From Pelobacter propionicus DSM 2379 (lineage in GTDB: Bacteria; Desulfobacterota; Desulfuromonadia; Geobacterales; Pseudopelobacteraceae), in the NCBI RefSeq assembly GCF_000015045.1, contig NC_008609.1:2365501-2429500 (forward strand): a DNA stretch of 64,000 nt, written 5' to 3'. Under the pieces are notes generated by a model that searched no databases, was not told the origin of the DNA, and saw only the letters and a list, made by a program, of their open reading frames with translations. Each line of letters begins with the position of its first letter. The first letter of the stretch is position 1. Positions 7,545-18,670 of this stretch are shown one piece after another. The position numbers were made by a program, and so were the translations under genes.

Positions 7545-8768
7545 ATGAGCACCGACACACCTATACCTGTTCCCCAGCCCCCTTCTCGCAGGCGATGGCT
7601 GTTCCTGTTCTCCCTGATCTGCCTGGCTTTGGCGGGAACCTACATGCTCGTCAGCAGGGATCCCGACGCAAACGACGGCACAAAAAAAACACCGCCGAGT
7701 CCGCCGGTGGCGGTGGTGACCCAAGCGGCCAAAAAGAGCGACATCAGCGTCTACCTCACCGGCATCGGGACGGTAACGCCGCTGAACACCGTCACTGTCA
7801 GGTCCCGCGTGGATGGCCAGCTAATGGAAGTGCTCTACCGCGAGGGGCAGACAGTAAGCCGAGGACAACTGCTGGCCAGGATCGACCCGCGCCCCTTTCA
7901 GGTGCTCTTGACCCAGGCCGAGGGACAGATGGCCCGCGACCAGGCCCAGCTCTCCAATGCCCGGGTGGATCTCCAGCGCTACCGCACCCTCTGGGCACAG
8001 AACTCAATCCCCCGCCAGCAGCTGGATACCCAGGAGGCGCTGGTGCGCCAGTACCAGGCGGCTGTCAAGAGCGACCAGGGTCAGGTGGACAGCGCGCGAC
8101 TGCAGCTGACCTACAGCCGCATCACCGCTCCCTGCGACGGACGTGTCGGCTTGCGGCTGGTGGATGCGGGCAATATCGTGCATGCCAGCGACAGCGGCGG
8201 GCTGGTGGTGATCACCCGCATGCAGCCCATGACGGTGGTCTTCACCATCCCCGAGGACAACCTGCCGCTGCTCGTGGACCGCATGAGGGGAGGCCGGAAA
8301 CTGGCGGTGGATGCCTTTGACCGGGAGCAGAAACGGGTGCTTGCCACAGGATCGCTCTTGACCCTGGACAACCAGATCGACCCCGGAACCGGCACGGTCA
8401 AGCTCAAGGCGATCTTCACCAACCGTGACAACGAACTGTTCCCCAACCAGTTCGTCAATGCCCGCCTGCTAGTGGATGTCAGGCGGGATGCGATCACGGT
8501 GCCGTCCGCCGCCATCCAGAACGGCCCCAAGGGCACATTCGTCTACCTGGTCAAGGGGAACAGGACGGTGGAACTGCGGCCGGTGGAGAAAGGCGAGTCC
8601 GAGGGGGGGAAAACGGCCATCACCCGGGGGCTTGCCATTGGCGAGCAGGTGGTGGTGGACGGCGCCGAGCGCCTGCGCGAAGGGAGCAGGGTTCAGATTA
8701 AACAGCCAGGGCAGGCTTCCGCGACTCCTGTGAGGCGGGACACAAACCCCGCCCACGGCGCCCCATGA
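7545..8768 (+). CDS. mdtA: RND efflux periplasmic adaptor (MdtA-like)
   Basis: A 407-residue membrane-fusion protein linking an inner-membrane RND pump to an outer-membrane channel. It has an N-terminal membrane anchor (about residues 18-38). The biotinyl/lipoyl-like half motifs are V-R-S-R-V-D-G-Q-L before, and [10 protein letters not shown] after, an alpha-hairpin rich in Gln/Arg/Asp. Beta-barrel and membrane-proximal domains follow, with R-E-G-S-R-V-Q at the end. It overlaps the next gene by 4 bases (ATGA), giving translational coupling. Order and similarity match MdtA of the MdtABC multidrug and bile-salt exporter. The symbol reflects this family resemblance; substrates are unknown. Confidence 0.88.
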   Translation: MSTDTPIPVPQPPSRRRWLFLFSLICLALAGTYMLVSRDPDANDGTKKTPPSPPVAVVTQAAKKSDISVYLTGIGTVTPLNTVTVRSRVDGQLMEVLYREGQTVSRGQLLARIDPRPFQVLLTQAEGQMARDQAQLSNARVDLQRYRTLWAQNSIPRQQLDTQEALVRQYQAAVKSDQGQVDSARLQLTYSRITAPCDGRVGLRLVDAGNIVHASDSGGLVVITRMQPMTVVFTIPEDNLPLLVDRMRGGRKLAVDAFDREQKRVLATGSLLTLDNQIDPGTGTVKLKAIFTNRDNELFPNQFVNARLLVDVRRDAITVPSAAIQNGPKGTFVYLVKGNRTVELRPVEKGESEGGKTAITRGLAIGEQVVVDGAERLREGSRVQIKQPGQASATPVRRDTNPAHGAP

Positions 8769-11700
8769 ATATCTCCGCCCCCTTCATTCTGCGCCCGGTG
8801 GCCACCACCCTCCTGATGCTGGCCATCCTGCTGGCCGGGGCGATGGCCTACACGCAGCTGCCGGTCTCCGCCCTGCCCCAGGTGGACTACCCCACCATCC
8901 AGGTGCGCACCTTCTATCCCGGCGCCAGCCCGGATGTCATGGCCACCTCGGTGACCGCCCCCCTGGAACGGCAGTTCGGACAGATGCCGGGGCTTACCCA
9001 GATGTCCTCCACCAGTTCCGGTGGCAGCTCGGTGATCACCCTGCAGTTCTCCCTGGAGCTTTCCCTGGATGTGGCCGAGCAGGAGGTGCAGGCTGCCATC
9101 AACGCCTCCTACAACTACCTTCCCACGGACCTCCCCACCCCCCCCGTCTACAGCAAGGTCAATCCGGCCGATGCGCCGATCCTGACCCTGGCCCTGACCT
9201 CCCCCAGCCTGTCGCTGTCCAAGGTCGAGGATCTGGCCGATACCCGCCTGGCTCAGAAGATTTCCCAGCTTCCCGGGGTCGGCCTGGTCAGCATCAGCGG
9301 CGGCCAGCGACCGGCGGTGCGCATCCACGCCAACCCCACCGCCCTGGCAGCCTACGACCTTACCCTGGAGGACCTGCGCACGGCACTGACCGCAGCCAGC
9401 GTCAACCAGGCCAAAGGGGGCTTCGACGGCCCGGCCCAGGCCTTCATCATCGGCGCCAACGACCAGCTCTTCACGAGCGACCAGTACCGCAACCTGATCA
9501 TCGCCTACAAGAACAATAGCCCGCTGCGCCTCTGCGATGTGGCCGAGGTGAGCGACGACGTGGAGGACACAAACCAGGCTGCCTGGATGAACGGAGAACC
9601 GGCCGTGATCGTCAACATCCAGCGCCAGCCCGGCGCCAACGTGATCGAAGCGGTGGACCGCATCAAGAAGCTGCTGCCGCAACTACGGGGGGCGCTTCCC
9701 GCAGCGGTCAAGGTCTCGGTGCTCACCGACCGCACCAGCACCATCCGCGCCTCGGTGCGCGACGTGCAGCATGAGATGCTGCTGGCGGTGGCCCTGGTGG
9801 TCATGGTTATCTTCCTCTTCCTGCGCAACCTGCCGGCCACCGCTATACCGGGCGTGGCGGTGCCGCTCTCCCTGGTGGGGAGCTTCGGGGTGATGTACCT
9901 GCTGGGCTTCAGTCTGAACAACCTGAGCCTGATGGCCCTGACCATCTCCACCGGCTTCGTGGTGGACGATGCCATCGTCATGATCGAGAACATCTCCCGC
10001 TACGTGGAGGAGGGGGAAACGCCGCTCCAGGCCGCGTTGAAGGGATCCAAACAGATCGGCTTCACCATCCTCTCCCTGACCCTGTCCCTGATCGCCGTAC
10101 TGATACCGCTGCTGTTCATGGGCGATGTGGTCGGGCGACTGTTCCGCGAATTCGCCGTCACCCTGGGGGTGACCATCCTGATCTCGGCGCTGGTCTCCCT
10201 GACCCTGACCCCCATGATGTGCAGCCGGATGCTGAAGCATGTCCCCGAGGAGAAACAGGGGCGCTTCTACCACGCCTCCGGAGCCCTGCTGGAGCGGATC
10301 ATCCGGCGCTACGGGACCAGCCTGAACTGGGTGCTGGAGCACCAGTCCGCCACCCTGGCCGTGGCCGTAGGAACGCTGCTCTTGACCGTGTTGCTCTACC
10401 TCCTGGTGCCCAAGGGCTTCTTCCCGACCCAGGACACCGGCGCCATCCAGGGCATATCCGAGGCATCCCAGAGCGTCTCCTTCTCCGCCATGGCCCGACG
10501 TCAGCAGGAGCTGGCGCGGGTCATCCTGAACGACCCGGCCGTGGAGAGCCTGTCATCGTTCATCGGCGTGGACGGTGTCAACAGCTCCCTCAACAGCGGG
10601 CGCATCCTGATCAACCTCAAGCCGCTGGGAGAGCGGGACGCCTCGGCCAGCCAGGTCATCGCCCGCCTGCGGCCGGAACTGGCCAGGGTTGCCGGCATCA
10701 CGCTCTTCATGCAGCCAGTGCAGGACCTGTCCGTGGACGCCAGGGTCAGCCGGACCCAGTACCAGTACACCCTGGAGAATCCCAATTCCCAGGAACTGTC
10801 CGCCTGGGCGCCCAGGATCATGGAGCGCCTGGGGAGCCTGACTGAACTGCGCGACCTGGGCAGCGACCAGCAGGAGCGGGGCTTACGGGTATCCCTGGAC
10901 ATCGATAGGCCTACAGCAGCCCGTTTCGGCATCACTCCCCAGCAGATCGACGACACGCTCTACAACGCCTTCGGTCAGCGCCAGATCTCCACCATCTTCA
11001 CCGAGCTGAACCAGTACCGGGTCATCCTGGCGGTAAAGCCGGAGTTCAGCAGCGGTCCCGACCAGCTGCGCTCGCTCTACCTGCGGGGAACCGGCGGCGC
11101 ACGGGTGCCGCTCTCGGCCATCAGCCGGGTCAGCGAGACCACCGGGGCGCTGGTGATCAACCGGCTGGGGCAGTTCCCGGCCGTGACCGCATCCTTCAAC
11201 CTGGCACCGGGCAGGTCACTGGGCCAGGCGGTGACGGCCATCGAAAACGCCACCCGCGGCATGGGGATGCCAGCCAGCATCAGGGGGAGTTTCCAGGGGA
11301 CCGCCCAGGCATTCCAGGCCTCGCTGGTCAACCTGCCGCTGCTGATCCTGGCCGCCTTGGTCACGGTCTACATCGTACTGGGAATCCTCTACGAAAGCTT
11401 CATCCACCCGGTAACGATCCTCTCCACCCTCCCCTCGGCCGGCGTGGGGGCGGTGCTGTCGCTGATGGCCTTCCGCAACGACCTGAACGTGATCGCCGTG
11501 ATCGGCATCATACTCTTGATCGGTATCGTCAAGAAGAACGGCATCATGATGGTGGACTTCGCCCTGGAGGCGGAACGCAGCGGGGGAAAGAGCCCCCGGG
11601 AGGCGATCTACCAGGCCTGCCTGCTGCGTTTCCGGCCGATCATGATGACCACCATGGCGGCCCTCTTGGGCGCCCTCCCCCTGGCCATGGGGAGCGGCGT

Positions 11701-11854
11701 CGGCTCGGAGTTGCGCCGTCCCCTGGGCATCGCCATCGTGGGCGGACTGATCTTGAGCCAGATCCTGACCCTCTACACCACGCCGGTGATCTACCTGGCC
11801 TTCGACCGGCTGGCGCGGAGAAGGGGGAAGCGTAACACCACCGAAACCCCATGA
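8765..11854 (+). CDS. mdtB: RND efflux transporter, MdtB-like
   Basis: A 1029-residue RND (HAE1) proton/drug antiporter, the normal size for the family: twelve membrane helices with two large periplasmic loops after helices 1 and 7. The proton-relay pair D401/D402 lies in [13 protein letters not shown] (helix 4). The N terminus begins N-x-S-A-P-F-I-x-R-P-V-A-T-T-L, typical of MdtB/MdtC. The paralogue immediately downstream suggests that, as in E. coli MdtBC, the working pump is a heterotrimer of the two proteins. It overlaps both neighbours by 4 bases, so all three should be co-translated. Confidence 0.9.
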   Translation: MNISAPFILRPVATTLLMLAILLAGAMAYTQLPVSALPQVDYPTIQVRTFYPGASPDVMATSVTAPLERQFGQMPGLTQMSSTSSGGSSVITLQFSLELSLDVAEQEVQAAINASYNYLPTDLPTPPVYSKVNPADAPILTLALTSPSLSLSKVEDLADTRLAQKISQLPGVGLVSISGGQRPAVRIHANPTALAAYDLTLEDLRTALTAASVNQAKGGFDGPAQAFIIGANDQLFTSDQYRNLIIAYKNNSPLRLCDVAEVSDDVEDTNQAAWMNGEPAVIVNIQRQPGANVIEAVDRIKKLLPQLRGALPAAVKVSVLTDRTSTIRASVRDVQHEMLLAVALVVMVIFLFLRNLPATAIPGVAVPLSLVGSFGVMYLLGFSLNNLSLMALTISTGFVVDDAIVMIENISRYVEEGETPLQAALKGSKQIGFTILSLTLSLIAVLIPLLFMGDVVGRLFREFAVTLGVTILISALVSLTLTPMMCSRMLKHVPEEKQGRFYHASGALLERIIRRYGTSLNWVLEHQSATLAVAVGTLLLTVLLYLLVPKGFFPTQDTGAIQGISEASQSVSFSAMARRQQELARVILNDPAVESLSSFIGVDGVNSSLNSGRILINLKPLGERDASASQVIARLRPELARVAGITLFMQPVQDLSVDARVSRTQYQYTLENPNSQELSAWAPRIMERLGSLTELRDLGSDQQERGLRVSLDIDRPTAARFGITPQQIDDTLYNAFGQRQISTIFTELNQYRVILAVKPEFSSGPDQLRSLYLRGTGGARVPLSAISRVSETTGALVINRLGQFPAVTASFNLAPGRSLGQAVTAIENATRGMGMPASIRGSFQGTAQAFQASLVNLPLLILAALVTVYIVLGILYESFIHPVTILSTLPSAGVGAVLSLMAFRNDLNVIAVIGIILLIGIVKKNGIMMVDFALEAERSGGKSPREAIYQACLLRFRPIMMTTMAALLGALPLAMGSGVGSELRRPLGIAIVGGLILSQILTLYTTPVIYLAFDRLARRRGKRNTTETP

Positions 11855-14800
11855 ACCTCTCCGCCCCCTTCATACACCGCCCGGTGGCCACGACGCTCCT
11901 GACCCTGGGGCTGTTCCTGGCCGGCATGATCGCCTTTCGCCTGCTGCCGATTTCACCGCTGCCCCAGGTGGACTTCCCCACCATCTCCATATCGGCCAGC
12001 CTGCCGGGAGCGGACCCGGAGACCATGTCCACCTCGGTAGCTGCCCCTCTGGAGCGCCAGTTCGGCCGCATCGCCGGCGTGACCGAGATGACCTCCACCA
12101 GCAACCGCGGCTCCACCAGCATCACCCTGCAGTTCGACCTGGACCGCGACATCGACGGTGCTGCCCGTGATGTCCAGGCCGCCATTAACGCGGCGCGCGG
12201 CTTCCTGCCGACCAACCTGCCCAAAAACCCGACCTACCGCAAGGTGAACCCGTCCGATGCGCCGATCATGATCCTGGCACTCACCTCCACCACGATCAGC
12301 AAACCCAGGATGTACGATCTGGCCTCCACGGTCCTGCAGCAGAAGATCTCCCAGGTGAGGGGAGTGGGACAGGTTACAGTGGGGGGCAGTTCACTCCCCG
12401 CCGTGCGCGTGGAGCTGAACCCCCTGGCACTGAGCAGGTACGGCGTAAGCCTGGAATCGGTGCGCACGACGCTCTCCGCCAACAACGTCAACCGCCCCAC
12501 CGGCCAGCTCTCCGACGGCGAGCGCAGCTGGCAGATTCAGACCAACAACCAGCTGCACCGGGCCGAAGAGTACCTCCCCCTGATCATCTCCCACAACGCA
12601 GGCAGCAGCCTGCGCCTCGCCGACGTTGCGCGTGTGGAGGACTCGGTGGAGGATCTGCGCTCCACCGGACTGGCCAACGGCCAGCCAGCGGTGCTTCTGA
12701 TCATCAACCGCCAGCCCGGCGCCAACATCATCGAGACCGTTGACCGGGTGCGTGACCTGCTGCCGCAGCTGGAGGCGGCCCTGCCCGGCGGCATCAGGAT
12801 GTCGGTGACCATGGACCGCACCCCCTCCATCCGCGGCTCCCTGGCCGAGGTGGAGCAGAGCCTGGTCATCTCCGGCCTGCTGGTTATCCTGGTGGTGTTC
12901 GCCTTTCTGCGCACCCTGCGGGCGACCCTGATCCCGGCCGTGGCGGTGCTGGTCTCCATCGTCGCCACCTTCGCCGTCATGTACCTGTGCGACTACTCCC
13001 TGGACAACCTGTCGCTGATGGCGTTGACCATCGCCACCGGTTTCGTGGTGGATGACGCCATCGTGGTGCTGGAGAACATCACCCGCTACCGCGAGATGGG
13101 GCGTTCCCCCCTGGAGGCGGCCCTGGCCGGATCCAAAGAGATCGCCTTCACCGTGCTCTCCATGAGCATCTCCCTGGTGGCGGTATTCATCCCGATCCTG
13201 CTCATGGGGGGCATGGTGGGGCGTCTGTTCCGCCAGTTCGCCGTGACCCTCTCCACAGCGATCCTGGTTTCCCTGGCGGTCTCCCTGACCCTGACCCCCA
13301 TGATGTGCGCCCGGCTGCTGAAGCCCGACAACCCCACGGGGCACGGTCGGCTTTTCCGGGCCGGCGAACGCCTGTTCGACCTGCTGCTGGAGGGCTACCG
13401 GCGAAGCCTGGCCTGGGCCCTGGCCCACTCCCGCCTGATGCTGGGGCTGGTGGTGGTGACGGTGGCGGTCAATGTCTACCTGTTCCGCGTCATCCCCAAG
13501 GGGTTCTTCCCCGAACAGGACACCGGCCGCATCTCCGGCAACATCCAGGCCAGCCAGGACATATCCTTCCAGGCCATGAGCGCCAAGCTGGCGCAGGTGG
13601 TGGAAATCATCGGCAGGGACCGGGACGTGGAGTACGTCACCGGCTTTACCGGCGGCGGATCAACCACCAACAGCGGACGCATGTTCATCGCCCTGAAACC
13701 GTTCGAGCAGCGCAGCACCAGCGCCCAGCAGGTGATCGGCCGCCTGCGGCAGAAACTGGCCGGAGTGGCGGGAGCGCCCACCTTCCTGCAGCCGGTGCAG
13801 GATCTGCGCGTGGGCGGCAGGGGGAGCAGCGCCCTGTACCAGTACACCCTGAGCAGCGAGGATCTGTCGCTGCTCACCAGCTGGGCGCCGGCCATGCTGG
13901 CCAGGATGCGCACCCTTCCGGGACTGGCCGACGTGAACAGCGACCAGCAGAACAGGGGCCGGGAGGTGGAACTGACCATCGACCGGCCGACCGCCGCGCG
14001 CCTGGGCATCACGCCCAAGGTGATCAACAATACCCTCTACGACGCCTTCGGCCAACGCCAGGTAGCGGTCAGCTACACCCTGCTGAACCAGTACCACGTG
14101 GTCATGGAGGTCGCGCCCCGCTTCTGGCAGCACCCCGACACCCTGCGCGACATCCGGGTCACCTCCTCCGACGGCGCCCAGGTGCCGCTCTCCGCCTTCA
14201 CCCGTTTCCAGACCAGGCCCACCACCCTGGCCGTGAACCACCAGGGGCAGTTCCCCTCCGTGACCCTCTCCTTCAACCTGCTGCCGGGATATTCCCTGGG
14301 CGACGCCGTGGAGGCCATCGACAAAGCCAAACGCGACATGGGCTTTCCCGCCGCCATCCGGGGGAGCTTTCAGGGCACGGCCCAGGCCTTCCGGTCATCC
14401 ATGGCCAGCCAGCCGCTGCTGATCCTGGCAGCCCTGGTAACGGTCTACATTGTGCTGGGCATGCTTTACGAGAGCTACATCCACCCGATCACCATCCTCT
14501 CCACCCTCCCCTCGGCAGGCGTGGGGGCGGTTCTGGCGCTCTTGCTCTGCAAGACCGACATGAGCCTGATCGCCATGATCGGGGTAATCCTCTTGATCGG
14601 CATCGTCAAGAAGAACGGCATCATGATGGTGGATTTCGCCCTGCAGGCCGAGCGGGGCGAAGGCAAGAGCCCGGAAGAAGCCATCTTCGCCGCCTGCCTG
14701 CTCCGCTTCCGTCCCATCATGATGACCACCATGGCAGCCCTCTTGGGCGCCCTCCCCCTGGCCCTGGGCCATGGTGTCGGTTCGGAACTGCGCCGCCCGC

Positions 14801-14961
14801 TGGGGATCGCCATCGTGGGGGGGCTGATTTTCAGCCAGATGATGACCCTCTACACCACGCCGGTGGTCTACCTGTACATGGACCGTTTCAGGATCTGGCT
14901 TGACCGGAAGAGGAAGCGGCGGTTTTCCACTGACGCAACTGCACAGGATGTCAACCTATGA
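11851..14961 (+). CDS. mdtC: RND efflux transporter, MdtC-like
   Basis: A 1036-residue RND pump and close paralogue of the preceding gene. They share the opening N[15 protein letters not shown], the helix-4 proton-relay pair D401/D402 ([13 protein letters not shown]), and the [15 protein letters not shown] stretch in the second half. In the MdtBC system one subunit drives proton coupling and the other binds drug; which is which here cannot be told, since both keep the Asp pair. Four-base overlaps link it to mdtB and to the outer-membrane factor gene downstream. Confidence 0.9.
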   Translation: MNLSAPFIHRPVATTLLTLGLFLAGMIAFRLLPISPLPQVDFPTISISASLPGADPETMSTSVAAPLERQFGRIAGVTEMTSTSNRGSTSITLQFDLDRDIDGAARDVQAAINAARGFLPTNLPKNPTYRKVNPSDAPIMILALTSTTISKPRMYDLASTVLQQKISQVRGVGQVTVGGSSLPAVRVELNPLALSRYGVSLESVRTTLSANNVNRPTGQLSDGERSWQIQTNNQLHRAEEYLPLIISHNAGSSLRLADVARVEDSVEDLRSTGLANGQPAVLLIINRQPGANIIETVDRVRDLLPQLEAALPGGIRMSVTMDRTPSIRGSLAEVEQSLVISGLLVILVVFAFLRTLRATLIPAVAVLVSIVATFAVMYLCDYSLDNLSLMALTIATGFVVDDAIVVLENITRYREMGRSPLEAALAGSKEIAFTVLSMSISLVAVFIPILLMGGMVGRLFRQFAVTLSTAILVSLAVSLTLTPMMCARLLKPDNPTGHGRLFRAGERLFDLLLEGYRRSLAWALAHSRLMLGLVVVTVAVNVYLFRVIPKGFFPEQDTGRISGNIQASQDISFQAMSAKLAQVVEIIGRDRDVEYVTGFTGGGSTTNSGRMFIALKPFEQRSTSAQQVIGRLRQKLAGVAGAPTFLQPVQDLRVGGRGSSALYQYTLSSEDLSLLTSWAPAMLARMRTLPGLADVNSDQQNRGREVELTIDRPTAARLGITPKVINNTLYDAFGQRQVAVSYTLLNQYHVVMEVAPRFWQHPDTLRDIRVTSSDGAQVPLSAFTRFQTRPTTLAVNHQGQFPSVTLSFNLLPGYSLGDAVEAIDKAKRDMGFPAAIRGSFQGTAQAFRSSMASQPLLILAALVTVYIVLGMLYESYIHPITILSTLPSAGVGAVLALLLCKTDMSLIAMIGVILLIGIVKKNGIMMVDFALQAERGEGKSPEEAIFAACLLRFRPIMMTTMAALLGALPLALGHGVGSELRRPLGIAIVGGLIFSQMMTLYTTPVVYLYMDRFRIWLDRKRKRRFSTDATAQDVNL

Positions 14962-16382
14962 AAAACATGAAACCGATACTGCCCGTTGCCATGGCTACGC
15001 TGCTCTTGGCCTGCAGCGTGGGACCTGACTATGTCAGGCCGACCGCGGTCGTGCCGGCCGCATTCGGGGAGAGCGCCCCCTGGAGGGTTGCCCAGCCCCG
15101 CGACAACGCCCAGCGTGGTCCCTGGTGGCATATCTACGAAGACCCTCGCCTGAACGGGCTGATGGAACAGGTTACGCTTTCCAACCAGTCGCTCAAGGCC
15201 GCCGAGGCGCAGTTCCGCCAGGCGAGAGCCCTTGTCCAGGCCGCCCGCTCCGGTTATCATCCCCAGCTGCACGGGGGAGCGTCGCTGGATCGTTCCCGGA
15301 GCTATTCCAAAAACAGTGGGTCAACCTCCACGACCTACCTGCTCTCAGCCGATGCCTCCTGGGAACTGGACCTGTGGGGACGGGTGCGCCGCGACGTCGA
15401 GGCCAGCCGGGCCGAGGCCCAGGCCAGCGCGGCCGACCTGGAATCGCTGCGTTTGAGTATCCAGGCGGAACTGGTGGGAGACTACTTCCAGCTGCGAACC
15501 ATCGACGCCCAGAAACGGCTCCTGGACGAGACCGTCTCCTCCTACGAGCAGTACCTGGAGCTGACCAGAAACCGCCATGCGGCCGGCGTGGCCTCCCCGG
15601 CCGACGTGCTCCAGGCCGAGACCCAGCTGAGGAACAGCCAGGCCCAGGCAATCGACCTGGGAGTGGAGCGCGCCCAACGGGAGCACGCCATTGCGCTTCT
15701 GATCGGCAGGGCCCCGGCCGAGTTCACCCTGACGCCCATTCCCCTGGACAGCATCCCTCCCCCTTCACCTCCCGGCCTGCCGTCCCGGCTCCTGGAACGC
15801 AGGCCGGACATAGCGGCGGCCGAGCGGCGGGTTGCTGCGGCCAATGCCCGCATCGGCGTCGCCACGGCAGCCTACTTCCCCGCCATTACCTTGAGCTCTT
15901 CCGCCGGCTTCGCCTCATCGAGCCTTTCCAACTGGCTGAGTTGGCCCGGCCATGTCTGGGCCCTGGGGAGCGCCATCGCCCAGACCGTCTATGACGGCGG
16001 CCTGCGAGGGGCGCAGGTGGACGAGGCCCGGGCAACCCATGAAGCCACGGTGGCCAACTACCGCCAGACGGTCCTGACCGCCTTCCAAGAGGTAGAAGAC
16101 AACCTGGCCGCGCTGCGTATCCTGGAGCAGGAGGCGGCAGTGCAGGATCAGGCGCTGCGGGCGGCACGCCAGTCGCTGGTAATCACCACCAACCAGTACC
16201 GTGCCGGGATCGTCGGCTATCTCAACGTCATCGTCGCCCAGACAACCGCCCTTGAACTGGAGCGGGACAGCATCGACCTCATGGGACGGCGCATGGCGGC
16301 CAGCGTGAATCTGGTCAAGGGGATCGGGGGTGGCTGGGATGCCGCTGACCTGGCGGCGATTGACGGGAACGGACAGCAATAG
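14958..16382 (+). CDS. Outer-membrane efflux lipoprotein (NodT/OprM family)
   Basis: A 474-residue TolC-type outer-membrane factor anchored as a lipoprotein: the lipobox ends at Cys19 (TLLLACS), followed by the family signature V-G-P-D-Y-x-R-P. The two repeated halves of the TolC fold are visible, with W-W-x-x-Y-x-D-P-x-L-N near residue 55 and [14 protein letters not shown] near 280. It completes a tripartite pump with the MdtABC-like proteins. Unlike E. coli, where MdtABC uses the unlinked TolC, this operon supplies its own channel. The coding sequence overlaps mdtC by 4 bases. Confidence 0.9.
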   Translation: MKNMKPILPVAMATLLLACSVGPDYVRPTAVVPAAFGESAPWRVAQPRDNAQRGPWWHIYEDPRLNGLMEQVTLSNQSLKAAEAQFRQARALVQAARSGYHPQLHGGASLDRSRSYSKNSGSTSTTYLLSADASWELDLWGRVRRDVEASRAEAQASAADLESLRLSIQAELVGDYFQLRTIDAQKRLLDETVSSYEQYLELTRNRHAAGVASPADVLQAETQLRNSQAQAIDLGVERAQREHAIALLIGRAPAEFTLTPIPLDSIPPPSPPGLPSRLLERRPDIAAAERRVAAANARIGVATAAYFPAITLSSSAGFASSSLSNWLSWPGHVWALGSAIAQTVYDGGLRGAQVDEARATHEATVANYRQTVLTAFQEVEDNLAALRILEQEAAVQDQALRAARQSLVITTNQYRAGIVGYLNVIVAQTTALELERDSIDLMGRRMAASVNLVKGIGGGWDAADLAAIDGNGQQ

Positions 16383-16395
16383 TACTACTGGAGAG

Positions 16396-17739
16396 ATGAA
16401 ACCATTCTGCTTCTCATCCAGCGATCTGAAGTTTCTGCTGCGCGCCCTGCATTCCCGCAACTACCGGCTCTTCTTCATTGGACAGGGTACTTCGCTGATC
16501 GGCACCTGGATGCAGCAGGTGGCGGTCAGCTGGCTGGTCTACCGGCTGACCGGTTCGGCGCTCCTCCTGGGGGTGACCGGATTCGCCAGCCAGTTTCCCA
16601 CCTTCCTGATGGCCCCCGTGGCCGGAGTGATGGTGGATCGTTGGAACAAACAGCGCCTGTTCCTGGCAACCCAGCTCTGCGCCATGCTCCAGTCGGTCAT
16701 GCTGGCCGGCTTCGTGCTGACCGGAACCATCCAGGTCTGGCAGATCATCCTCTTCAGCACCTTCCTCGGCGTGGTCAACGCTTTCGACATCCCGGTGCGC
16801 CAGGCATTGGTGATCGATCTGGTGGAACGCAAGGAAGAGCTGAGCAACGCCATCGCTCTCAACTCATCCATGTTCAATGCCGCCCGCCTGATCGGTCCCT
16901 CCATCGCGGGCGTGCTGGTTGCCTCCCTTGGTGAGGGGGTCTGCTTTGCCATCAACGCGGCCAGCTACCTGGCCGTGATCCTGGCCATTACGGCCCTGAG
17001 GCTCACACCGCCGGCAAAAGCAAGAGCTCGGAAGCATATCCTCCATGAACTGCGGGAAGGCTTCGGCTACGCCTACTCCTTCACCCCCATCAGGAGCCTC
17101 CTCATCCTGCTGGCGCTGACTTGCCTGATGGGCATGCCCTATGTGGTCCTGCTCCCCATCTTCGCCCGTGAGATACTCCACGGCGGCGCCCACACCTTCG
17201 GTTTCCTCGTGGCTGCCGTCGGCATCGGGGCCCTGGCCTGCACCCTCTACCTTGCCTCCCGCCGCAGCGTCCTGGGGCTGGACAGGATCATCGCCGTCTC
17301 CGCCGGACTGTTCGGCGTAGCGGTGGCCTGTTTCGCCCTCTCCGGCACCTTCTTCCTGTCTCTGGCCTTCCTCTGTCTGGCCGGATTCGCGTCCATGGCC
17401 CAGATAGCCTCCAGCAATACGATCCTGCAGACCGTCGTGGATAACGACAAGCGGGGGCGGGTGATGAGTTTCTACACCATGGCCTTCATGGGATCGACTC
17501 CCCTGGGAGGGTTGGTGGCCGGAATCATAGCCACGAGGATCGGAGCGCGGCCGACCCTGATCATGGGGGGGCTGGCCTGCCTGGCCGGGGGAATCGTCTT
17601 CGCCAGGCATCTGCCGGAATTCCGCAGGATGGTGCGACCGATCTACGAGCGGCTGGGGGTCATCCCTGATGCAGCGTCGTCAGCGGGAGCGGAACAGGCC
17701 CCTGATTCTAATTCCAACTCAAAGCGCTCTCTTCGCTAG
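16396..17739 (+). CDS. MFS exporter (EntS/MFS_3 family)
   Basis: A 447-residue major facilitator superfamily transporter with about 12 membrane helices, resembling the EntS-type exporters (MFS_3). R-N-Y-R-L-F-F-I-G-Q-G-T-S-L-I-G-T-W-M-Q precedes helix 1, and the motif-A-like loop is V-D-R-W-N-K-Q-R. The start at 16396 follows GGAGAG 14 bases after the outer-membrane factor stop, so it is likely the last gene of the efflux operon. E. coli mdtABCD also ends in an MFS gene, but MdtD belongs to another MFS subgroup (inference from family knowledge). The final residues (SNSNSNSKRSLR) are low-complexity and run into an unusual downstream sequence. Confidence 0.85.
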   Translation: MKPFCFSSSDLKFLLRALHSRNYRLFFIGQGTSLIGTWMQQVAVSWLVYRLTGSALLLGVTGFASQFPTFLMAPVAGVMVDRWNKQRLFLATQLCAMLQSVMLAGFVLTGTIQVWQIILFSTFLGVVNAFDIPVRQALVIDLVERKEELSNAIALNSSMFNAARLIGPSIAGVLVASLGEGVCFAINAASYLAVILAITALRLTPPAKARARKHILHELREGFGYAYSFTPIRSLLILLALTCLMGMPYVVLLPIFAREILHGGAHTFGFLVAAVGIGALACTLYLASRRSVLGLDRIIAVSAGLFGVAVACFALSGTFFLSLAFLCLAGFASMAQIASSNTILQTVVDNDKRGRVMSFYTMAFMGSTPLGGLVAGIIATRIGARPTLIMGGLACLAGGIVFARHLPEFRRMVRPIYERLGVIPDAASSAGAEQAPDSNSNSKRSLR

Positions 17740-18021
17740 CTCGTCGAAGGCTCCTCAACGTACTATCTGTACGCCTCCGTCGCCTTCTTACTCACTGCTT
17801 TGATATCATCTTTGATTTGAAACTGAAATGAAACGTCTATGGAAGAGCGAGAGGAGGACCGATCAGCTGGTGGGTGACCAGTGTGAAGACGGCCACCCCG
17901 GCCTCTATTCTCCAATGCGAGGCAGCGCAGGGTGTCCCGGAATTCCTGCATGGCCATTAACCGGAACTGGGGGTACCATGGTAACAAGGGGTGGGGATTG
18001 GGACTAACATGGAGGTGGGTT
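17740..18021. other. Intergenic region, possibly containing a degenerate repeat or gene remnant
   Basis: No intact gene is supported. The stretch from about 17,720 to 17,830 differs in style from its surroundings. It has a short hairpin CGTAC-TATCT-GTACG (17758-17772), and a minus-strand reading ends in KAVSKKATEAYR. This looks like the tail of a truncated gene or a dispersed repeat, but it was not identified. Confidence 0.35.
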
Positions 18022-18573
18022 ATGAAGATCAGGTTCTTATGGATACTGGCCGCATTGCTCCTTGCCGGTTGCACCCATGTCTTCAGCGAACAGGCAAGCA
18101 GTCTGGTGGATTCTTCCCTTACCTTCGAGCAGGTAAAAAAAGAGCCAAAGGCTCATCTGGGCAAATTCGTCAAGCTGGGGGGGATCATCGTTAACACCAG
18201 GAATACCGCGGAGGGGTCGCAGGTCGAGGTGGTCCAGTTCGGGCTGGGGAGCGACGACGTGCCTGACGAATCGACCACGTCAGGAGGGAGGTTTCTTGCC
18301 CTTACCCCTATCTACCTGGACAACATGGTCTACAAGGCGGGACGCCCCGTCGCCCTCATAGGCGAGGTGAAGGGGGAAAAGGCCATGGCGCTTGACGAAA
18401 TCACCTACACGTACCCGCTTGTCGCCATTTCTGAAATCCATGTCTGGAGGGTCAGGGAAGCGTATCCGTACGGGTATCCGCCCCACTACTCTTACGATCC
18501 GTTTTTTTATCCCTACTGGTGGTATGAACCGCCCTACTGGAGGTATCCCGCCCCCCGGATGCGGTACCGCTAA
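18022..18573 (+). CDS. Slp-family outer-membrane lipoprotein
   Basis: A 183-residue lipoprotein of the Slp family (starvation-induced outer-membrane lipoproteins). The start at 18022 places a short signal peptide ending in the lipobox LLAGC17. Family features include the F-x-x-V-K-x-x-P-x-x-x-x-G-K-x-V-x-x-G-G-x-I segment (about residues 36-56) and V-A-L-I-G-E-V-K-G (about 115). The C-terminal 35 residues are unusually rich in Tyr, Pro and Trp (PYGYPPHYSYDP, YPYWWYEPPYWRYP), resembling the Tyr-rich part of the protein at 6355. Slp function remains poorly defined, and the upstream gene appears unrelated. Confidence 0.82.
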   Translation: MKIRFLWILAALLLAGCTHVFSEQASSLVDSSLTFEQVKKEPKAHLGKFVKLGGIIVNTRNTAEGSQVEVVQFGLGSDDVPDESTTSGGRFLALTPIYLDNMVYKAGRPVALIGEVKGEKAMALDEITYTYPLVAISEIHVWRVREAYPYGYPPHYSYDPFFYPYWWYEPPYWRYPAPRMRYR

Positions 18574-18670
18574 ATCGCGGAGTTTCACTTTTTTCAGGAC
18601 GTTTATTCAGGGACAGGCATCCTACACATGCTTGATGAGGTATTACTGTGCGGGGCGGTTCCATCCGAAA

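Noticed and set aside
8693-9682. Long minus-strand frame inside mdtB
   Set aside because: His/Gly/Gln-rich composition and antisense position to a clear RND gene show it is a shadow frame.
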